64,000 nucleotides of DNA from Enoplosus armatus. Lineage: Eukaryota > Chordata > Actinopteri > Centrarchiformes > Enoplosidae. The notes beneath the pieces are model-generated. The model was not told the origin of the DNA. It saw only the letters and a program-made list of their open reading frames with translations, and ran no database searches. The translations under genes were made by a program, and so were the position numbers. Positions 18,111-29,066 of the stretch are shown here, piece after piece; positions within the stretch are counted from its first letter, which is position 1; each line of letters opens with the position of its first letter. The stretch spans positions 21,801,978 to 21,865,977 of the forward strand of contig NC_092192.1 of NCBI RefSeq assembly GCF_043641665.1. The letters run 5' to 3'.

Positions 18111-20658
18111 AATTAGATTGTATTACGAATTCTGATTTATTTTGAAGACACAAACTCAAAGTATCCGGTTGACCAAACTCGTGAAGCAAAACATCCTGGT
18201 TTGGGTGGAGCTGCGTTCAAGTCTGTTGGATGTATAGCCTCTAGTGCTCATTGACGGAAAATAAGGCTATTCCTGACGAAAGTGCGTTCGAATTAAGAAA
18301 TGTATCTCATAGATCATCACGTTGGTTTCCGGTTTCTTTTACTGATACTTATTTCTTGTGCTTTTGTTTGCATGGCTTTTGACGTCATTCTGTCGCTGAA
18401 ACGTTGCTCCATGCGGACTGATTGTCATTAAACGCACCCTGGTTTGTCATAGATAACCTGTTGCTAATGATCTCCTCTTATTTCCTGGTTGCATCTATCT
18501 CTGCTCACTTATTCTCTTCTTCCGTGCACCTCATTTACAGGGAGACATTTATGACCCACTCTGGGTTTATCCAAATAAAGAACATTATTAGTATTATTAT
18601 TGAATTCCATACTTAACAGATACCACAGCAAACCTTTCAGATAGTCAAACATGAGAGTGCAGATAAACTCTACGAAACTACAACACTGTAGGTGTTAAAA
18701 TTATTGTACGCATTTAAATGAATGCAAACGAACCATTGTGTGTGTTAAGAGTCATTATAAACTCACCAAACCATAGACACACTTTATGTACATAAAGGAA
18801 TATGATTAGAAAAGCAAATGCTTTCATTGGGGCTGCCTGTTCAGCACATCTGTGGCCCAGCCAGTCTCATTACAGGCAGTGAATGGTGTTTGTCCAGCAG
18901 ATGTCAGTGGAAACTCGCTCATCAAGTTGTTGGAGGGACTCTGGGGGTGGTGGGGGGTGAGCTGTACTTTGCCCTCCTGCTGGTCAGCTGTACTCCTGAC
19001 AAGACGCAGGTCGGCCCAAAGATAGAGAGGCTAAGCTGCAGCCCGAGCAAAAAGGCTGCTGGATTTATATTGATGAAAAGCAAATTTACATACAATCTAC
19101 TTTAAAAAAAAAAAAAAAAAAACAATTCATCTTTAACTGAGACATGTTGTGGTGTCCTCGAGAAGGACACAGTCCAAGCCTCTTCAGGGAAGCAGGTGAC
19201 CGGACCTGAAAAAGAATCACATTTTTATTTCACTTTTCAACAGCACTGCTTTCTTCTCGTCTGTTTGGCTTCCTCTTCTTTACCCAAGTAAAGAAGAAAA
19301 ATAGTGCCACAGGGGGTTTTGGGTGAAACTTGCACTCCCAGGCAGCGTATCGCCAAACCCGGGATGAGCTGCATCTTGGCTCGGCCTAAACTTAACCTAC
19401 TGCCCGCCTCGCCAGCCAGCTCTTTTCCCTGCTCTGCTTCGGTGAATCTGAGGAAACCTTTTGTTTCCTCACATCCTCATCCTCGCCAACGCCGGTGACA
19501 ATTCACCGGGAGATCACTGGAAGACAAAGATTGCGTGTAACATACATGATTTAGAATCACAGATGACTGCGACAGAGTTTTGTTCCCGTCTCATCTGTCG
19601 CCACTAACCTTTAATGGAATTAGCTGCCTGAGGTGCCCGAACAAACAAACACACAAAAGAACCCTGTGAGGAAGCCAGACCGAGCTCTCTGGGAAAAAAA
19701 AGGGTCTCTCCTGTCAAAAAATTTATCATATATTGAAGAGCTCAGCTGTAACGCCTTTGAATTTTTGATTTAATCAATTTACCAATGCAAAGCCAAGAAT
19801 GGGACCTACACTTAACTGTAGTGTACTCGGTATATTTCACTGCAGCATCAATTTTGCACATGGGATGCATTACCGTCTGCTGACATTCTGTGACCTCTGA
19901 GGTGATTACAACTGACCTCACGCTCAGAAAACCTGAAAAAGACAGTAGACACGGGGGCTAATAAATATAAACATCTGAATCCCTAAGGATTATTTAGGGA
20001 CGGAGAAGATCGTTGCATAAGGTTTGTAATTCCTGTCTGAGTCCTTGTCACGTATCACCATTTTCAATAAGGAGAAAATGTATCAACGACACGGTTCACT
20101 GTGGAACATGTTGCAAAGCCGTAGTCACAATGTAGGAATGTGGATAACTGGCATCCCGATAGGTTGTACTGAGAAGGCTGGAGAGTCACCGTCGCATTTA
20201 AGTATGGGGCAGTGAAATGAAGTGAAAGCATGGGTGAAAGCAAGGTGATTTTTGTGTTTTAAATTCAACCACTGGCTTGAAAACATTAAGCAAACATTAA
20301 AACCAAGTAAATGAACTCAAAAAGAAAAGACACTTCCTGGATTTCTGCAGGCTTGATGACACGTTCATCAGGTCGGTGGCCGTCGCTCTTGTTGTCTAAC
20401 CGCCCCGCAGAGTGTGTTACTATGTCCAGTGTGTGTGTGTGTGTGTGTGGTGTGTGTGTGTGTTTTGCCAAGGCTGAAGCAGACGGAGGTGAGGCCCTGC
20501 GAGCTGCTGCTCCATATTGTGACAGTTCAGAGGTGGAGGTGTGCTACACCCCCACATCTCCTAATACCGCCTGCTAATCCATCTGCAGGATTACTGTCCA
20601 CTGTAATCACTCATCCTCCACACTGACACACCTCACCTCACACTGCAACTCCTGACTC

Positions 20659-20693
<35 letters not shown>

Positions 20694-21055
20694 CATGGAC
20701 GTACCTTGCATAAGAAGTTTTTTATTGTGGCTGTAATTTCATATGAAATGGGAATCAGGTGCATCAGGATCATTGTGCTTCAGGTATCAGTTAGAAGCTT
20801 TATTGAGACATTCCCCTCACTGATAATGACAATAGCAAGGACTTCATTTGTTTGGCTTCACGCAGAGATGCAACGCTTCACAGCGCAGGATTCAAAACAG
20901 CATTACTGCAAAGAATGAACAGTGACAATGAGTCAACTGTTTGATCAAATAACATAAAACAATAACAATAAAAACCAACAGGAACAAGACAAAGTTAGGG
21001 GAGTGCTGCCCCAATCCAAAGGCCACGTTCAAAAGATAGGCCTAGGAGATTCGCC
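18111..21055. other. intergenic, kptn to crx, left part
   Basis: No gene recognised. Poly-A at 19104-19121 and a GT repeat at 20431-20462. The open frames at 18818-19105 and 19304-19498 show no family resemblance. Some stretches (for example 19600-19830) are of mixed composition and could be regulatory, but nothing specific can be named. Confidence 0.6.
20663..20692. repeat. (AC)n microsatellite
   Basis: A pure 30-bp AC/CA run upstream of crx. Confidence 0.95.
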
Positions 21056-21175
21056 AGGGCTGGAAAGTAACTGAGTACATTTACTCAAGTACTGTTCTTA
21101 ACTACAATTTTGGGGAGTATTTCCATTTTATACCACTACTGTACTACAGAGTCAGAGGGAAATATTGTATTTTTT
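21056..21175 (+). repeat. dispersed 'ACTTGAGTA' teleost repeat, copy 2
   Basis: It reads AAGTAACTGAGTACATTTAC then TCAAGTACTG, TATTTCCATTTTATACC and AGAGGGAAATATTGTA, the reverse orientation of the copy in kptn intron 1. Confidence 0.7.
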
Positions 21176-21219
21176 ACACAAAGAAACGATGATGATCTTA
21201 TAAAATATATATGTTTAGA

Positions 21220-21480
21220 TGTCAGAATCAGAATCAGAAATACTTTATTGATTCCCGGGGGGGAAATTGTACAGTACCGGTGCTCCTATTCAAGAGTAGA
21301 AAGTAGCATAATTTAGAGCTAAAAGTATGTCCAAAATATATACACATTTACAGTATTTAAGTGAAAAATAAAGTAAAAAAATATACTATAACAATGTATA
21401 TGTGTATATATATATATATATATGTATGTATTGCACTGTTGTGTATGACTATATATGTATTGCACTGAAACATTTAAGAA
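21220..21480 (+). repeat. dispersed repeat (AATACTTTATTGATTCCC type)
   Basis: It begins with tandem CAGAATCAGAATCAGAAATA, then CTTTATTGATTCCCGGGGGG, a phrase I recognise from many fish loci. It is followed by an AT-rich tail with TATTGCACTG motifs at about 21429-21468. Probably the 3' end of a retroelement; family uncertain. Confidence 0.55.
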
Positions 21481-23175
21481 TAAATAGTGAGGTAGTATAT
21501 GAACAGGTGAAGTAGGTCCAGATTTCCAATGTTGTTTCCAATATGTTTTAGCTTGTGACCCCTTATAAAAAAAAAAATAAAGCAGTATCTGGGTTGGGGG
21601 CTCTTGTCGTATTTCCTAACTGTATATAAAGCAGTTAAAAGTAGCACAGACAAATAGACAGACACGCGAAGAGGCATGAAGGTGTGAGGCAAGTATAGTA
21701 AAAAAGAGAAATGTGTCTTACCAATTGTAAAAAAAATAAAAAGTAAAAAAGTACTTTTACTTACTGTAATTTTCTTATACAATTTGTAGGTAGGTTTTTT
21801 ACAACCGTGACAAATAGAACTTAGCGTTAAAATCACTCCCAGATCTGTAGTTGAATCTGTTTGGAGAGACAACCAAACAGCAAGTGCTGCTTCTCTCTTT
21901 TTACTTTCAATCCTACACGTTGGATCTCTGTTTTCTGCTCATTTCAGGGGTTTTTTTTGTTGTTGTTTTTTTAATTGCTCATCCAAATATTGATGTCAGT
22001 GCGACAGTCTTATCACAATAACCTTTCACTCTGTTTTAAACATGGCCATTGAAGTTATGTGATATCTTACGAGGAACAGAGTCTAAATTCAATTCTACAT
22101 ACAAGGTGTTCATATGTGCTCAATTCAAACATTTGCAGTGGGGGGGAAAAAGGGTGATTTCTTTCTCTCTCATACTCAGGATCAACACTTTGTCACTCAT
22201 TATGTATTGACCGTGAAAAACATCACTATCAACAAGCGGCCTCTTTCAATACAGCTTTTCTCATTGGCTTAAACATATTTGCCCATTCAGAAGTTACATT
22301 TTCAAAACTCTCACACACACACACACATACACACACACACACACACACACAGGCCCAAACTGAAAGCCGCTAGCCAAAAATGCTCTAACCCTCACAAAAC
22401 CTTCAAAAAAAAAAAGAAAGAAAACACAGGCAACAAAAGCAAATATTCCCATCAACACGACACGGCTTGTTCGTTTCAATCAATCACTACACCATGGACA
22501 ACAAAGATGCAAGATTCTTCTATCAATATGACCCGGTTCAACCTTCACTGTGCTATATGTGATGTGCCATCCGTTGACACTTTACACAGTTGTAGCAGGT
22601 TACAGCATGAAGCGTGTTTTACGAGCGATAACAGCCCCTGCTGCACTCGATGTTGAGAAATGCTGTTTTCTTCATTCATGTTATTCTTGCGTGCCGGTCT
22701 TTCTGTACCCATGAACTTGTCGTCGACACGTGCGAGGCCGACAGTTTGCACCGAGACCAGCAAATTCACACGTTCATTATGGTGCAGCCTTTGTGCTGCA
22801 TTATTTCACCACCAAAGAACCAATGAAGAACTCCACCCGCTCTCAGAAATGCTCCCCCCCCCCCCCCCCACGTCATTCTTTTTGGCTCCTCCAACATGCA
22901 TGCTCCTCCACACTGCTCTCCCTCTGGCCCCTTTTACTCTCCTTGCGTGCCCTCCCTCATAGGGTCCGGCTCATTGAACCAGGACATGTTAAATCTGCAG
23001 GTCATATTGGGCTTTATGGTGACTCAGCGCGGTGAAGGTGCCAGGTCATGGGTCTGGAGCTCAGAGTGGACCGGAGTCACATGTGGACTGTCTCGCAAAC
23101 CAGAGGGGTGTGAAAGGGGATTCTGAGACCACAGCGTAACTGAGCGTTGAATATAGTGCTTGGTGGTGTGATGGA

Positions 23176-23211
<36 letters not shown>

Positions 23212-23258
23212 CAGTGTGACAGTATGGAGCTCCAGTTGGAATGAGTCCTAACTGGACT

Positions 23259-23285
23259 GGGGGGGGGGGGGGGGGGGGGGGGGGG
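23259..23285. repeat. poly-G tract (27 nt)
   Basis: Uninterrupted G run between two GT microsatellites, about 2.2 kb upstream of the crx start codon. Confidence 0.96.
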
Positions 23286-23337
23286 TGGTCGGTGCTGAGC
23301 TGCTGGTGGCACCTGGTTTGCACAGAGGAGATTATTA

Positions 23338-23381
<44 letters not shown>

Positions 23382-23460
23382 CGGGTGAGTGATTGGGGCT
23401 GACAGCAGCCTCTGTATTGCTGGCTGGCCTGCAGATTTAGCCGACCTGTTTTAGACACTC

Positions 23461-23472
23461 TAATCTGGATTA
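23461..23472. promoter_or_regulatory. paired K50-homeodomain site TAATCTGGATTA
   Basis: Two TAATC cores face each other with a 2-bp spacer (TAATC-TG-GATTA). This is the kind of half-site pair bound by Otx/Crx dimers. It lies 2.06 kb upstream of the crx ATG, so auto- or cross-regulation by Otx proteins is plausible but not shown. Confidence 0.3.
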
Positions 23473-24578
23473 ACTGCAGCAGTGTGTCAGTGGGGACGAG
23501 AACTGGAGCTTCTCCCACCCTCTGCCCCTTCACCTGCTTCTCCTCCATCCCTCTCGCCGCCCCTCCCCTCCCCTCTGCGTATACCTGCTCCCCTTCCGCC
23601 AGCCGGACCTCCATCTACCTGCCCTCTCTCATGGAGATTCCAGGCGCACAGTGTGTTGAACACAAACTTAAAATGAAAGCGCTTGCTTGCACCAGTGTGA
23701 ATGTGCCTCAGTGAGTGCAGCTTTAGGGGGGAGGGCAGTCGGGCAGGGATTATACCAGCTCAGTCCTTTTCCCTACTTCCCTATTTGCTGTTGCAGCTGC
23801 AGGACAAGCTGTTCCACTATTGGGTGAAGATTGCATCACCATCATCAACATCCTCTGGACGCATAACATATATGATCTTTTTTTTTTTTTTTTTTTTTTT
23901 TATCAGATAAAAATAAGTCACAAAAAAAAAAAAAAGATCGCACTTAGCAGGATTTTTTTTTTTAAATCCCACATTTTGGCCAGTGATCGCAATGCCTCAT
24001 GATAATAATTCTACAATATTTCAATTTCACAGATTTGTCCTAAATGGTGTCATTTTTTTTGAATTAAACTCAACAAGAAATGCCAACAAAAAAAAAGTAA
24101 AGAAAATGTATTTTGAATCAACTAAAGCGGTCATCGTTTAAAAAAAATTCAAATACTGATGAAACATTTGTAGTCCGTAGACTCCGGGAGTCCCACGTTT
24201 TTTTCAACTTCTGTATAAAAGTGATGTGTCTATTTGCAGGTTTCCATCAGGTGCCCCAGCTGTCTCCTCGCTCTGAATCCTCTGTCCACGTCGTTCTCTC
24301 TCCTTCCTCCCTCCACCCTCGGCTCCTCCCGTCATCACATTCTCTATCTTTGGCTGTTTTCTTGCCTTCTTTCTCCCCCCCCCACCCCCCACCCCAAGTC
24401 TACACACCGACCCGTCCGCATCCCCCTTTGCGCGGGCTGCAGTTCCCTCCAGCCTCCTCTCCTGCTCCACCACTGAACGGATTGCTCAGTCTTTCCTCCC
24501 TTTATCTGGAGATAAGATACTTACTTTTCAGATAAAGCATATTATGATAAATCAAATGAGCTTTGTCGGTTTTGTGCA

Positions 24579-24616
<38 letters not shown>

Positions 24617-25200
24617 GGCAGCATGTGTGTATGCAGCTGTGTTTTGGAGATAAATGTAATCTGTCAATTATGTGTGAATGTATGAAGTGCAGCAGAAGCC
24701 CAGCAGGTTAATTGATCATCAGGAGGGGAAAAGGGAAAGGACGGAGGGGATGACGTAACGAGAGCTGAAAGGAACATTATCCTTTCTGACATAGAAATTC
24801 TGCTTTTTGTTTTCGTTCACATAAGAAAGGGTCACATTTAGGGTTAGGGTCAGAAAATAATGATACAACATCTGTTTAAAGGATGGCAGACATGCAGATG
24901 GAAAATCAACATACACGTCATATGTTTGATATAGATTTCTACTTGAACCACTTCCTCTGCAAATCATTTGCAACTTATGAGAATCAACTTTTGGCTTATT
25001 ATGCAGCCTGTTGCTTGTGGATACTTACTTGGACCCGGTGTGCGCGTACGCGTGCGCGCGCAGTGGGAGGGGTTTGCCGGGGCCACTTGCTCCCTCTAAT
25101 TAGCAGCGTGTGCCCGGGTAAAGAAAGTCAGTGGAGCGACCTCGCCAAGGCGCAGAGGCACCCGGGGGCCCACTCCTTCACCTGTGCGGTGACTTGGTGA

Positions 25201-25341
25201 GCTGTGTGGAGGCGGACTCGGACGCTCGGCGCGCTGCAGTGTGCTCCGCTCAGCTGACAGACAGTCAAAGCGGCTGAAACTGCAGGTAGACAACAAAACA
25301 AACAGAAAAACACTTCTTTTTTCTTTTTTTTTTTGTCTTTT

Positions 25342-25372
<31 letters not shown>

Positions 25373-25530
25373 GGTGAACTCCGGCGCCGGTGCCGCTTCT
25401 TTCCTCAGCAGCGGGTTTGGACCCGACGCACCGACTCGTTGCCCCCGCTGCGCTCTGAGGGGCCCCTCGGCTGTCGCGTCGCGTGTCCGACACACAAGTC
25501 CGCGACAGGACTTAAAAGCCTGCTGCAAGG
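25201..25530 (+). other. crx: crx 5' UTR / proximal promoter
   Basis: GC-rich sequence interrupted by T-rich runs and a (CT)n repeat (25346-25372) immediately precedes the crx start codon. No TATA box or upstream splice acceptor is obvious, so transcription start is unplaced. Confidence 0.45.
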
Positions 25531-25627
25531 ATGATGTCCTACATAAAGCAACCCCATTACACCATGAACGGGTTAAATTTGCCCGGCCCCGGGATGGATG
25601 TGCTGCACACAACCGTCGCTTATCCAT
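25531..25627 (+). CDS. crx: crx coding exon 1
   Basis: 32 codons plus 1 nt, from ATGATGTCC to ...TATCCAT before donor GTAAGT. Two adjacent ATG codons begin the frame, as in human CRX (MM). Confidence 0.93.
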
Positions 25628-27741
25628 GTAAGTATAAACTGCTACATTTTAAAAAAACCCCAAACTGTTTTGTTGTTTTACTTTTACGTAGAGCTGCCTC
25701 CTCTTGTTCTAGTCAGTAAGAGTAGGCTGAGCATTCCAACAGGAACGATGCGTAAAGACGCGGGAGCCTCCCGCGTCTTTACGCATCGTTCCGGGATGAA
25801 AATCATTTAAAAGAGATTTAAAAAAAAAAAAAAAAAGCTTGTATAATAATGATTAAACGGTGAAATGAAGTATAACATTATTATTCCCACACTGGAGTAT
25901 AGAAATAGACAAATGAATCTCACATTCATCTTTAAGGGTTCAGGAGAGATCGGTGATTTAACGGAATGTTAATATTTTCATTTCTACCTGCTCTCTGCTG
26001 TCGGGTACACCGCATCAGCACATTTGTTAACGAGCACACACACTGAAATCTGACACGCAAATAATAATCAGACAAGATTTGACATATATATATATTTTTT
26101 TTTATTTTATTTTATTTTATTTTATGTTTCTCACTTTTTCCTCAGAGCTCTCAAAAGTTGTCTCAAGTCTGTCTCTGTCAAAGACTGACAGGAGATGGAG
26201 ACACTTGTTGTGTTAAATTACCGTGACGGTGCATCTATAATTCCACACTGCATGTTATATATATATATATATATGTGTGTGTGACACAGGTTTGGCTGTG
26301 CAACATGGAGGGCAGATAGATTCAGTGGGATGGGTGGTTGTCTTCTTTTCTGGGAAAACTGAAACTCTCAAAAGTTCTCCCTGTTCTGATAATTTGATAT
26401 AATGAGCGGACACACGTTTGTCTGCGTATTGGTTACAGGGGTCACAATGCAATGTGAGGTTTCCACGTTTTTTACTTGCTGTCACAGTCACACGCACATA
26501 GCTGAGGCAACAACAAACCTGCCAAAATAATCCCTGAAACGGCCGGCATGTCCCCTTTAAAACAAGAGTCTGAGCCGTGCTCATAATTCATGACATCTCT
26601 CAACTGCTGCCAGTACCATAACCCCCCCCCCCCCCCCCCCCCCTCTCTCTCTCCTCTGTGTCTCTTGGGTTTGCAGCCACTCCCCGGAAGCAGCGTCGCG
26701 AGCGCACCACCTTCACCCGGACGCAGCTGGACATCCTGGAGGCGCTGTTCTCCAAGACCCGCTACCCAGACATCTTCATGAGGGAGGAGGTGGCCCTCAA
26801 GATCAACCTGCCCGAGTCACGTGTGCAGGTACTGCAGAAGTAGGCCACGGCCAAGATGGAGGCCTCGCTGCTCAGCGCGGTTTACTCAGAGTGAGACGAG
26901 ACATCTTGAGGGCTTTAAAGGAGACACGCTTTTAGTGCAGCCGCACATCACCTCCGCTGTCTCCTGCACATTCCTCGATGGTATCACTTAGTAACATAAG
27001 TCACGCTCGTCCTTCCTCAGCTGAGTTAGTCACAGCTCAAGACGCAGTCGCCATGTTCCTGTGTTAACATGTTGCGTCTGCTTCTTTGTTTCTTTTCTCC
27101 AGGTTTGGTTTAAAAACCGTCGTGCCAAGTGTCGCCAGCAGCAGCAGCAGAGCAGTGGCCAGTCCAAGCCCCGCCCTCCCAAAAAGAAGGCCTCTCCGGT
27201 GCAGGAACCCAGCGCCCCCGACCCCGTCCCTAACCCGTCTGGGTCGTACAGCCCCTCCTCTGCCCAGTCCGGCCCCAGCCTGGCCCCGAGCTCCAGCACT
27301 GGAAACACTGCCGTGTCCATCTGGAGCCCAGCCATCTCGCCCCTGCCCGACCCCCTGGCCTCCTCCTCGGCCCCCTGCATGCAGCGGCCCTCCCCTTACC
27401 CAATGAGCTACGGCCAGCCGTCGGCCTACACCCAGGGCTACGCCAGCACCACCTCCTACTTCACCGGCCTGGACTGCAGCGCCTACCTGTCCCCCATGCA
27501 CTCGCAGCTGTCGGGCACCGTGGGCGCCCTCAGCCCCATCACTGTGCCCTCGATGGGGGGCTCACTAAGCCAGTCCCCGGCATCGCTGTCCTCGCAGGGT
27601 TACAGCACTGCCTCCTCCCTGGGCTTCACCTCTGTTGACTGCCTGGACTACAAGGACCAGCAGGCCTGGAAACTGGGCTTCACCACAATGGACTGCCTGG
27701 ACCACAAGGACCAAAACTCCTGGAAGTTCCAGGTCCTCTAG
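25531..27741 (+). CDS. crx: crx, cone-rod homeobox (Otx-family transcription factor)
   Basis: Crx is a nuclear K50 paired-class homeodomain activator of photoreceptor and pineal genes that binds TAATCC-type sites. Three coding exons (25531-25627, 26677-26828, 27103-27741) join in phase to give 295 residues (human 299). The N-terminus [20 protein letters not shown] is fish Crx/Otx5-like. The homeodomain spans about residues 38-97, with WFKNRRAK carrying Lys at position 50 (residue 87), and intron 2 falls between homeodomain positions 46 and 47 as usual for this class. Downstream are a Gln run (QQQQQ), the WSP motif (SIWSPAISP), a Ser/Pro-rich activation region and two OTX-tail repeats ([15 protein letters not shown] and [18 protein letters not shown]) ending at TAG. 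It is the only gene here on the plus strand. Otx2 is less likely because of the N-terminal sequence and the neighbours. Confidence 0.95.
25742..25792. repeat. perfect inverted repeat, 25-bp arms, 1-nt spacer
   Basis: Left arm 25742-25766 is exactly the reverse complement of right arm 25768-25792, with a single C between. The sequence is mixed, including GATGCGTAAAGACGCGGGAG, not simple repeat. The symmetry stops abruptly at both outer ends. Confidence 0.97.
26622..26643. repeat. poly-C tract (22 nt) at crx exon 2 acceptor
   Basis: C22 run followed by CTCTCTCTCTCC, ending about 30 nt before the acceptor AG of crx exon 2. Confidence 0.95.
26677..26828 (+). CDS. crx: crx coding exon 2 (homeodomain part 1)
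   Basis: 152 nt encoding [20 protein letters not shown] through [10 protein letters not shown], identical or nearly so to Otx/Crx homeodomains. Donor is GTACTG. Confidence 0.96.
27103..27741 (+). CDS. crx: crx coding exon 3 (homeodomain end, activation region, OTX tail)
   Basis: 639 nt. Starts [19 protein letters not shown] after acceptor TTCTCCAG and ends WKFQVL-TAG. High G+C at third codon positions creates long antisense shadow frames, which were ignored. Confidence 0.96.
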   Translation, partial: VWFKNRRAKCRQQQQQSSGQSKPRPPKKKASPVQEPSAPDPVPNPSGSYSPSSAQSGPSLAPSSSTGNTAVSIWSPAISPLPDPLASSSAPCMQRPSPYPMSYGQPSAYTQGYASTTSYFTGLDCSAYLSPMHSQLSGTVGALSPITVPSMGGSLSQSPASLSSQGYSTASSLGFTSVDCLDYKDQQAWKLGFTTMDCLDHKDQNSWKFQVL

Positions 27742-28362
27742 AAAGCGAGAAAAAGAGTGAGTGCGTCAACGTGCCGTGTGAGATAGTGTGAGGCAGCTCA
27801 GCCAGAGGACTCGAGGTCTTTGATTTTCAGCTTGTTGTTTGTAAGATTTCTTTTCTAAAGGTGACCTCTGTAGAAATGCTTTGGGTGTGAGCGACCCTGG
27901 AGCCGGAGGGAGCGGTGACTGTCATCAGTGCTGCCTGACCGCACATCATATCTGTCGCCTCCTTCATACCACGCTAAACCAGAGAGCAGACGCCTTGAAA
28001 GAGTTTGTAGGGAAACACTGGAGTCGCACACTTCGACATGACGCACACACACACACACACACACACACACTACACATGTTTCATTTTGTTTTAAACTTGC
28101 GTTGTCATAGAGTGAAAAGAGAGCCGCTTTGACAGGAAGGAGCTCTGAAGTCCTATAGAACACTTCCTCCTTCAGGGTTTCATTATTTTAAGCTATTTAT
28201 TATTATTTTATGCTACATTTAAACATGTAGTTTGGTTTAGAAGGTTTTTTTTTTGTTTTTTTTGTGTGTTGCATATTACAGTGTTTAGCCTTTAGTATTA
28301 TCACCCCAACCTGTTTGATGGAAACGTTAGATTCTTCTGTTTTAGTCTTGTGACATATTAAA
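27742..28362 (+). other. crx: crx 3' UTR with candidate polyadenylation signal
   Basis: Sequence after the stop codon is AT-rich with a CA repeat (28043-28070) and U-rich runs. An ATTAAA at 28357-28362 is followed by GT-rich sequence and is the best nearby poly(A) signal; an AATAAA at 28961-28966 is an alternative. Confidence 0.45.
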
Positions 28363-28683
28363 GTGATCTATTCTTTACACGTCTGTGCCCTGATAGTCAT
28401 TGACATTCTGTGCTTTGAAATGAATGATACTTTGTGTTTGCAGGTTTAGAGCTCGTTAGGGAACTGGACGCAGTGTGGGTGTAAAGCGGAGGGGGCGGGG
28501 AGGGTGGGGCGGGGGGGGGGGGTCAGGTCTGGACCCCCGTCATGTCATGTAATATGGCCTGCATGGCCTGCGCTGGTCCATCTTGGTTATTTTAGCTTAT
28601 CTGATTCTGGGAGTGTCCCAATCCTCTTAGCCTCCCTTCAGCAATGCCCTAAGTGAATTAGTTAGGATTATTGCCCTATCCCC

Positions 28684-28722
<39 letters not shown>

Positions 28723-28851
28723 TCCTCCCCATCTCACTCACCTCAGCCTGCTCTTCCTCCCCTTCCTTTTCCTGTCTTTTCTATCTCGGTCCACCTTTCC
28801 TTACTCCACCTCTCACCAACTCTGCAGTATCTATTTTCTCTACCTCTGCCT

Positions 28852-28887
28852 GTCGTCTCTCAGGCGGCCTTACGCCTGAGAGACGAC
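28852..28887. repeat. inverted repeat, 15-bp arms, 6-nt loop
   Basis: GTCGTCTCTCAGGCG (28852-28866) is the exact reverse complement of 28873-28887, with GCCTTA between. It lies about 1.1 kb after the crx stop codon. Confidence 0.95.
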
Positions 28888-29044
28888 CCTCTCGTCCTCT
28901 GCGCTCCCAGAAACGACCCGCGTTCCGAAACATCCCCAATCACCGACATCAGTGCAGTTTAATAAAGCCTTTTTTCTTTTTTTACTACAGCTGTTTTCAT
29001 GAATTGTTCTGGCTCTCAGATATCTATCTATTCTATCAGCTCAG

Positions 29045-29066
29045 CCCCCCCCCCCCCCCCCCCCCC
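29045..29066. repeat. poly-C tract (22 nt)
   Basis: Uninterrupted C run, followed by TCC and a T run. Confidence 0.95.

Larger units (their letters stand above)
21481..25200. other. intergenic, upstream of crx
   Basis: No gene recognised. Rich in GT/CA microsatellites (22310-22350, 23180-23210, 23340-23380, 24581-24614), C runs at 22855-22869, a G27 run at 23259-23285, T and A runs at 23878-23933 and C-rich sequence at 24375-24393. A 196-codon minus frame at 23024-23614 is carried by microsatellites and was not accepted as a gene. Crx regulatory sequence is expected here. Confidence 0.6.
25628..26676 (+). other. crx: crx intron 1
   Basis: The 1.05-kb intron contains a perfect 25-bp inverted repeat (25742-25792), an A run at 25820-25836, TTTTA repeats at about 26101-26124, a TA/GT stretch at 26255-26282 and a C22 run (26622-26643) followed by CT repeats that make up the polypyrimidine tract of the exon 2 acceptor (TTTGCAG). 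Confidence 0.85.

Noticed and set aside
23024..23614. 196-codon minus-strand frame
   Set aside because: Most of it is His-Thr, Pro or other runs from GT/CA and G tracts, with no domain or splice context.
27064..27501. 145-codon minus-strand frame
   Set aside because: Antisense shadow of GC-rich crx exon 3.
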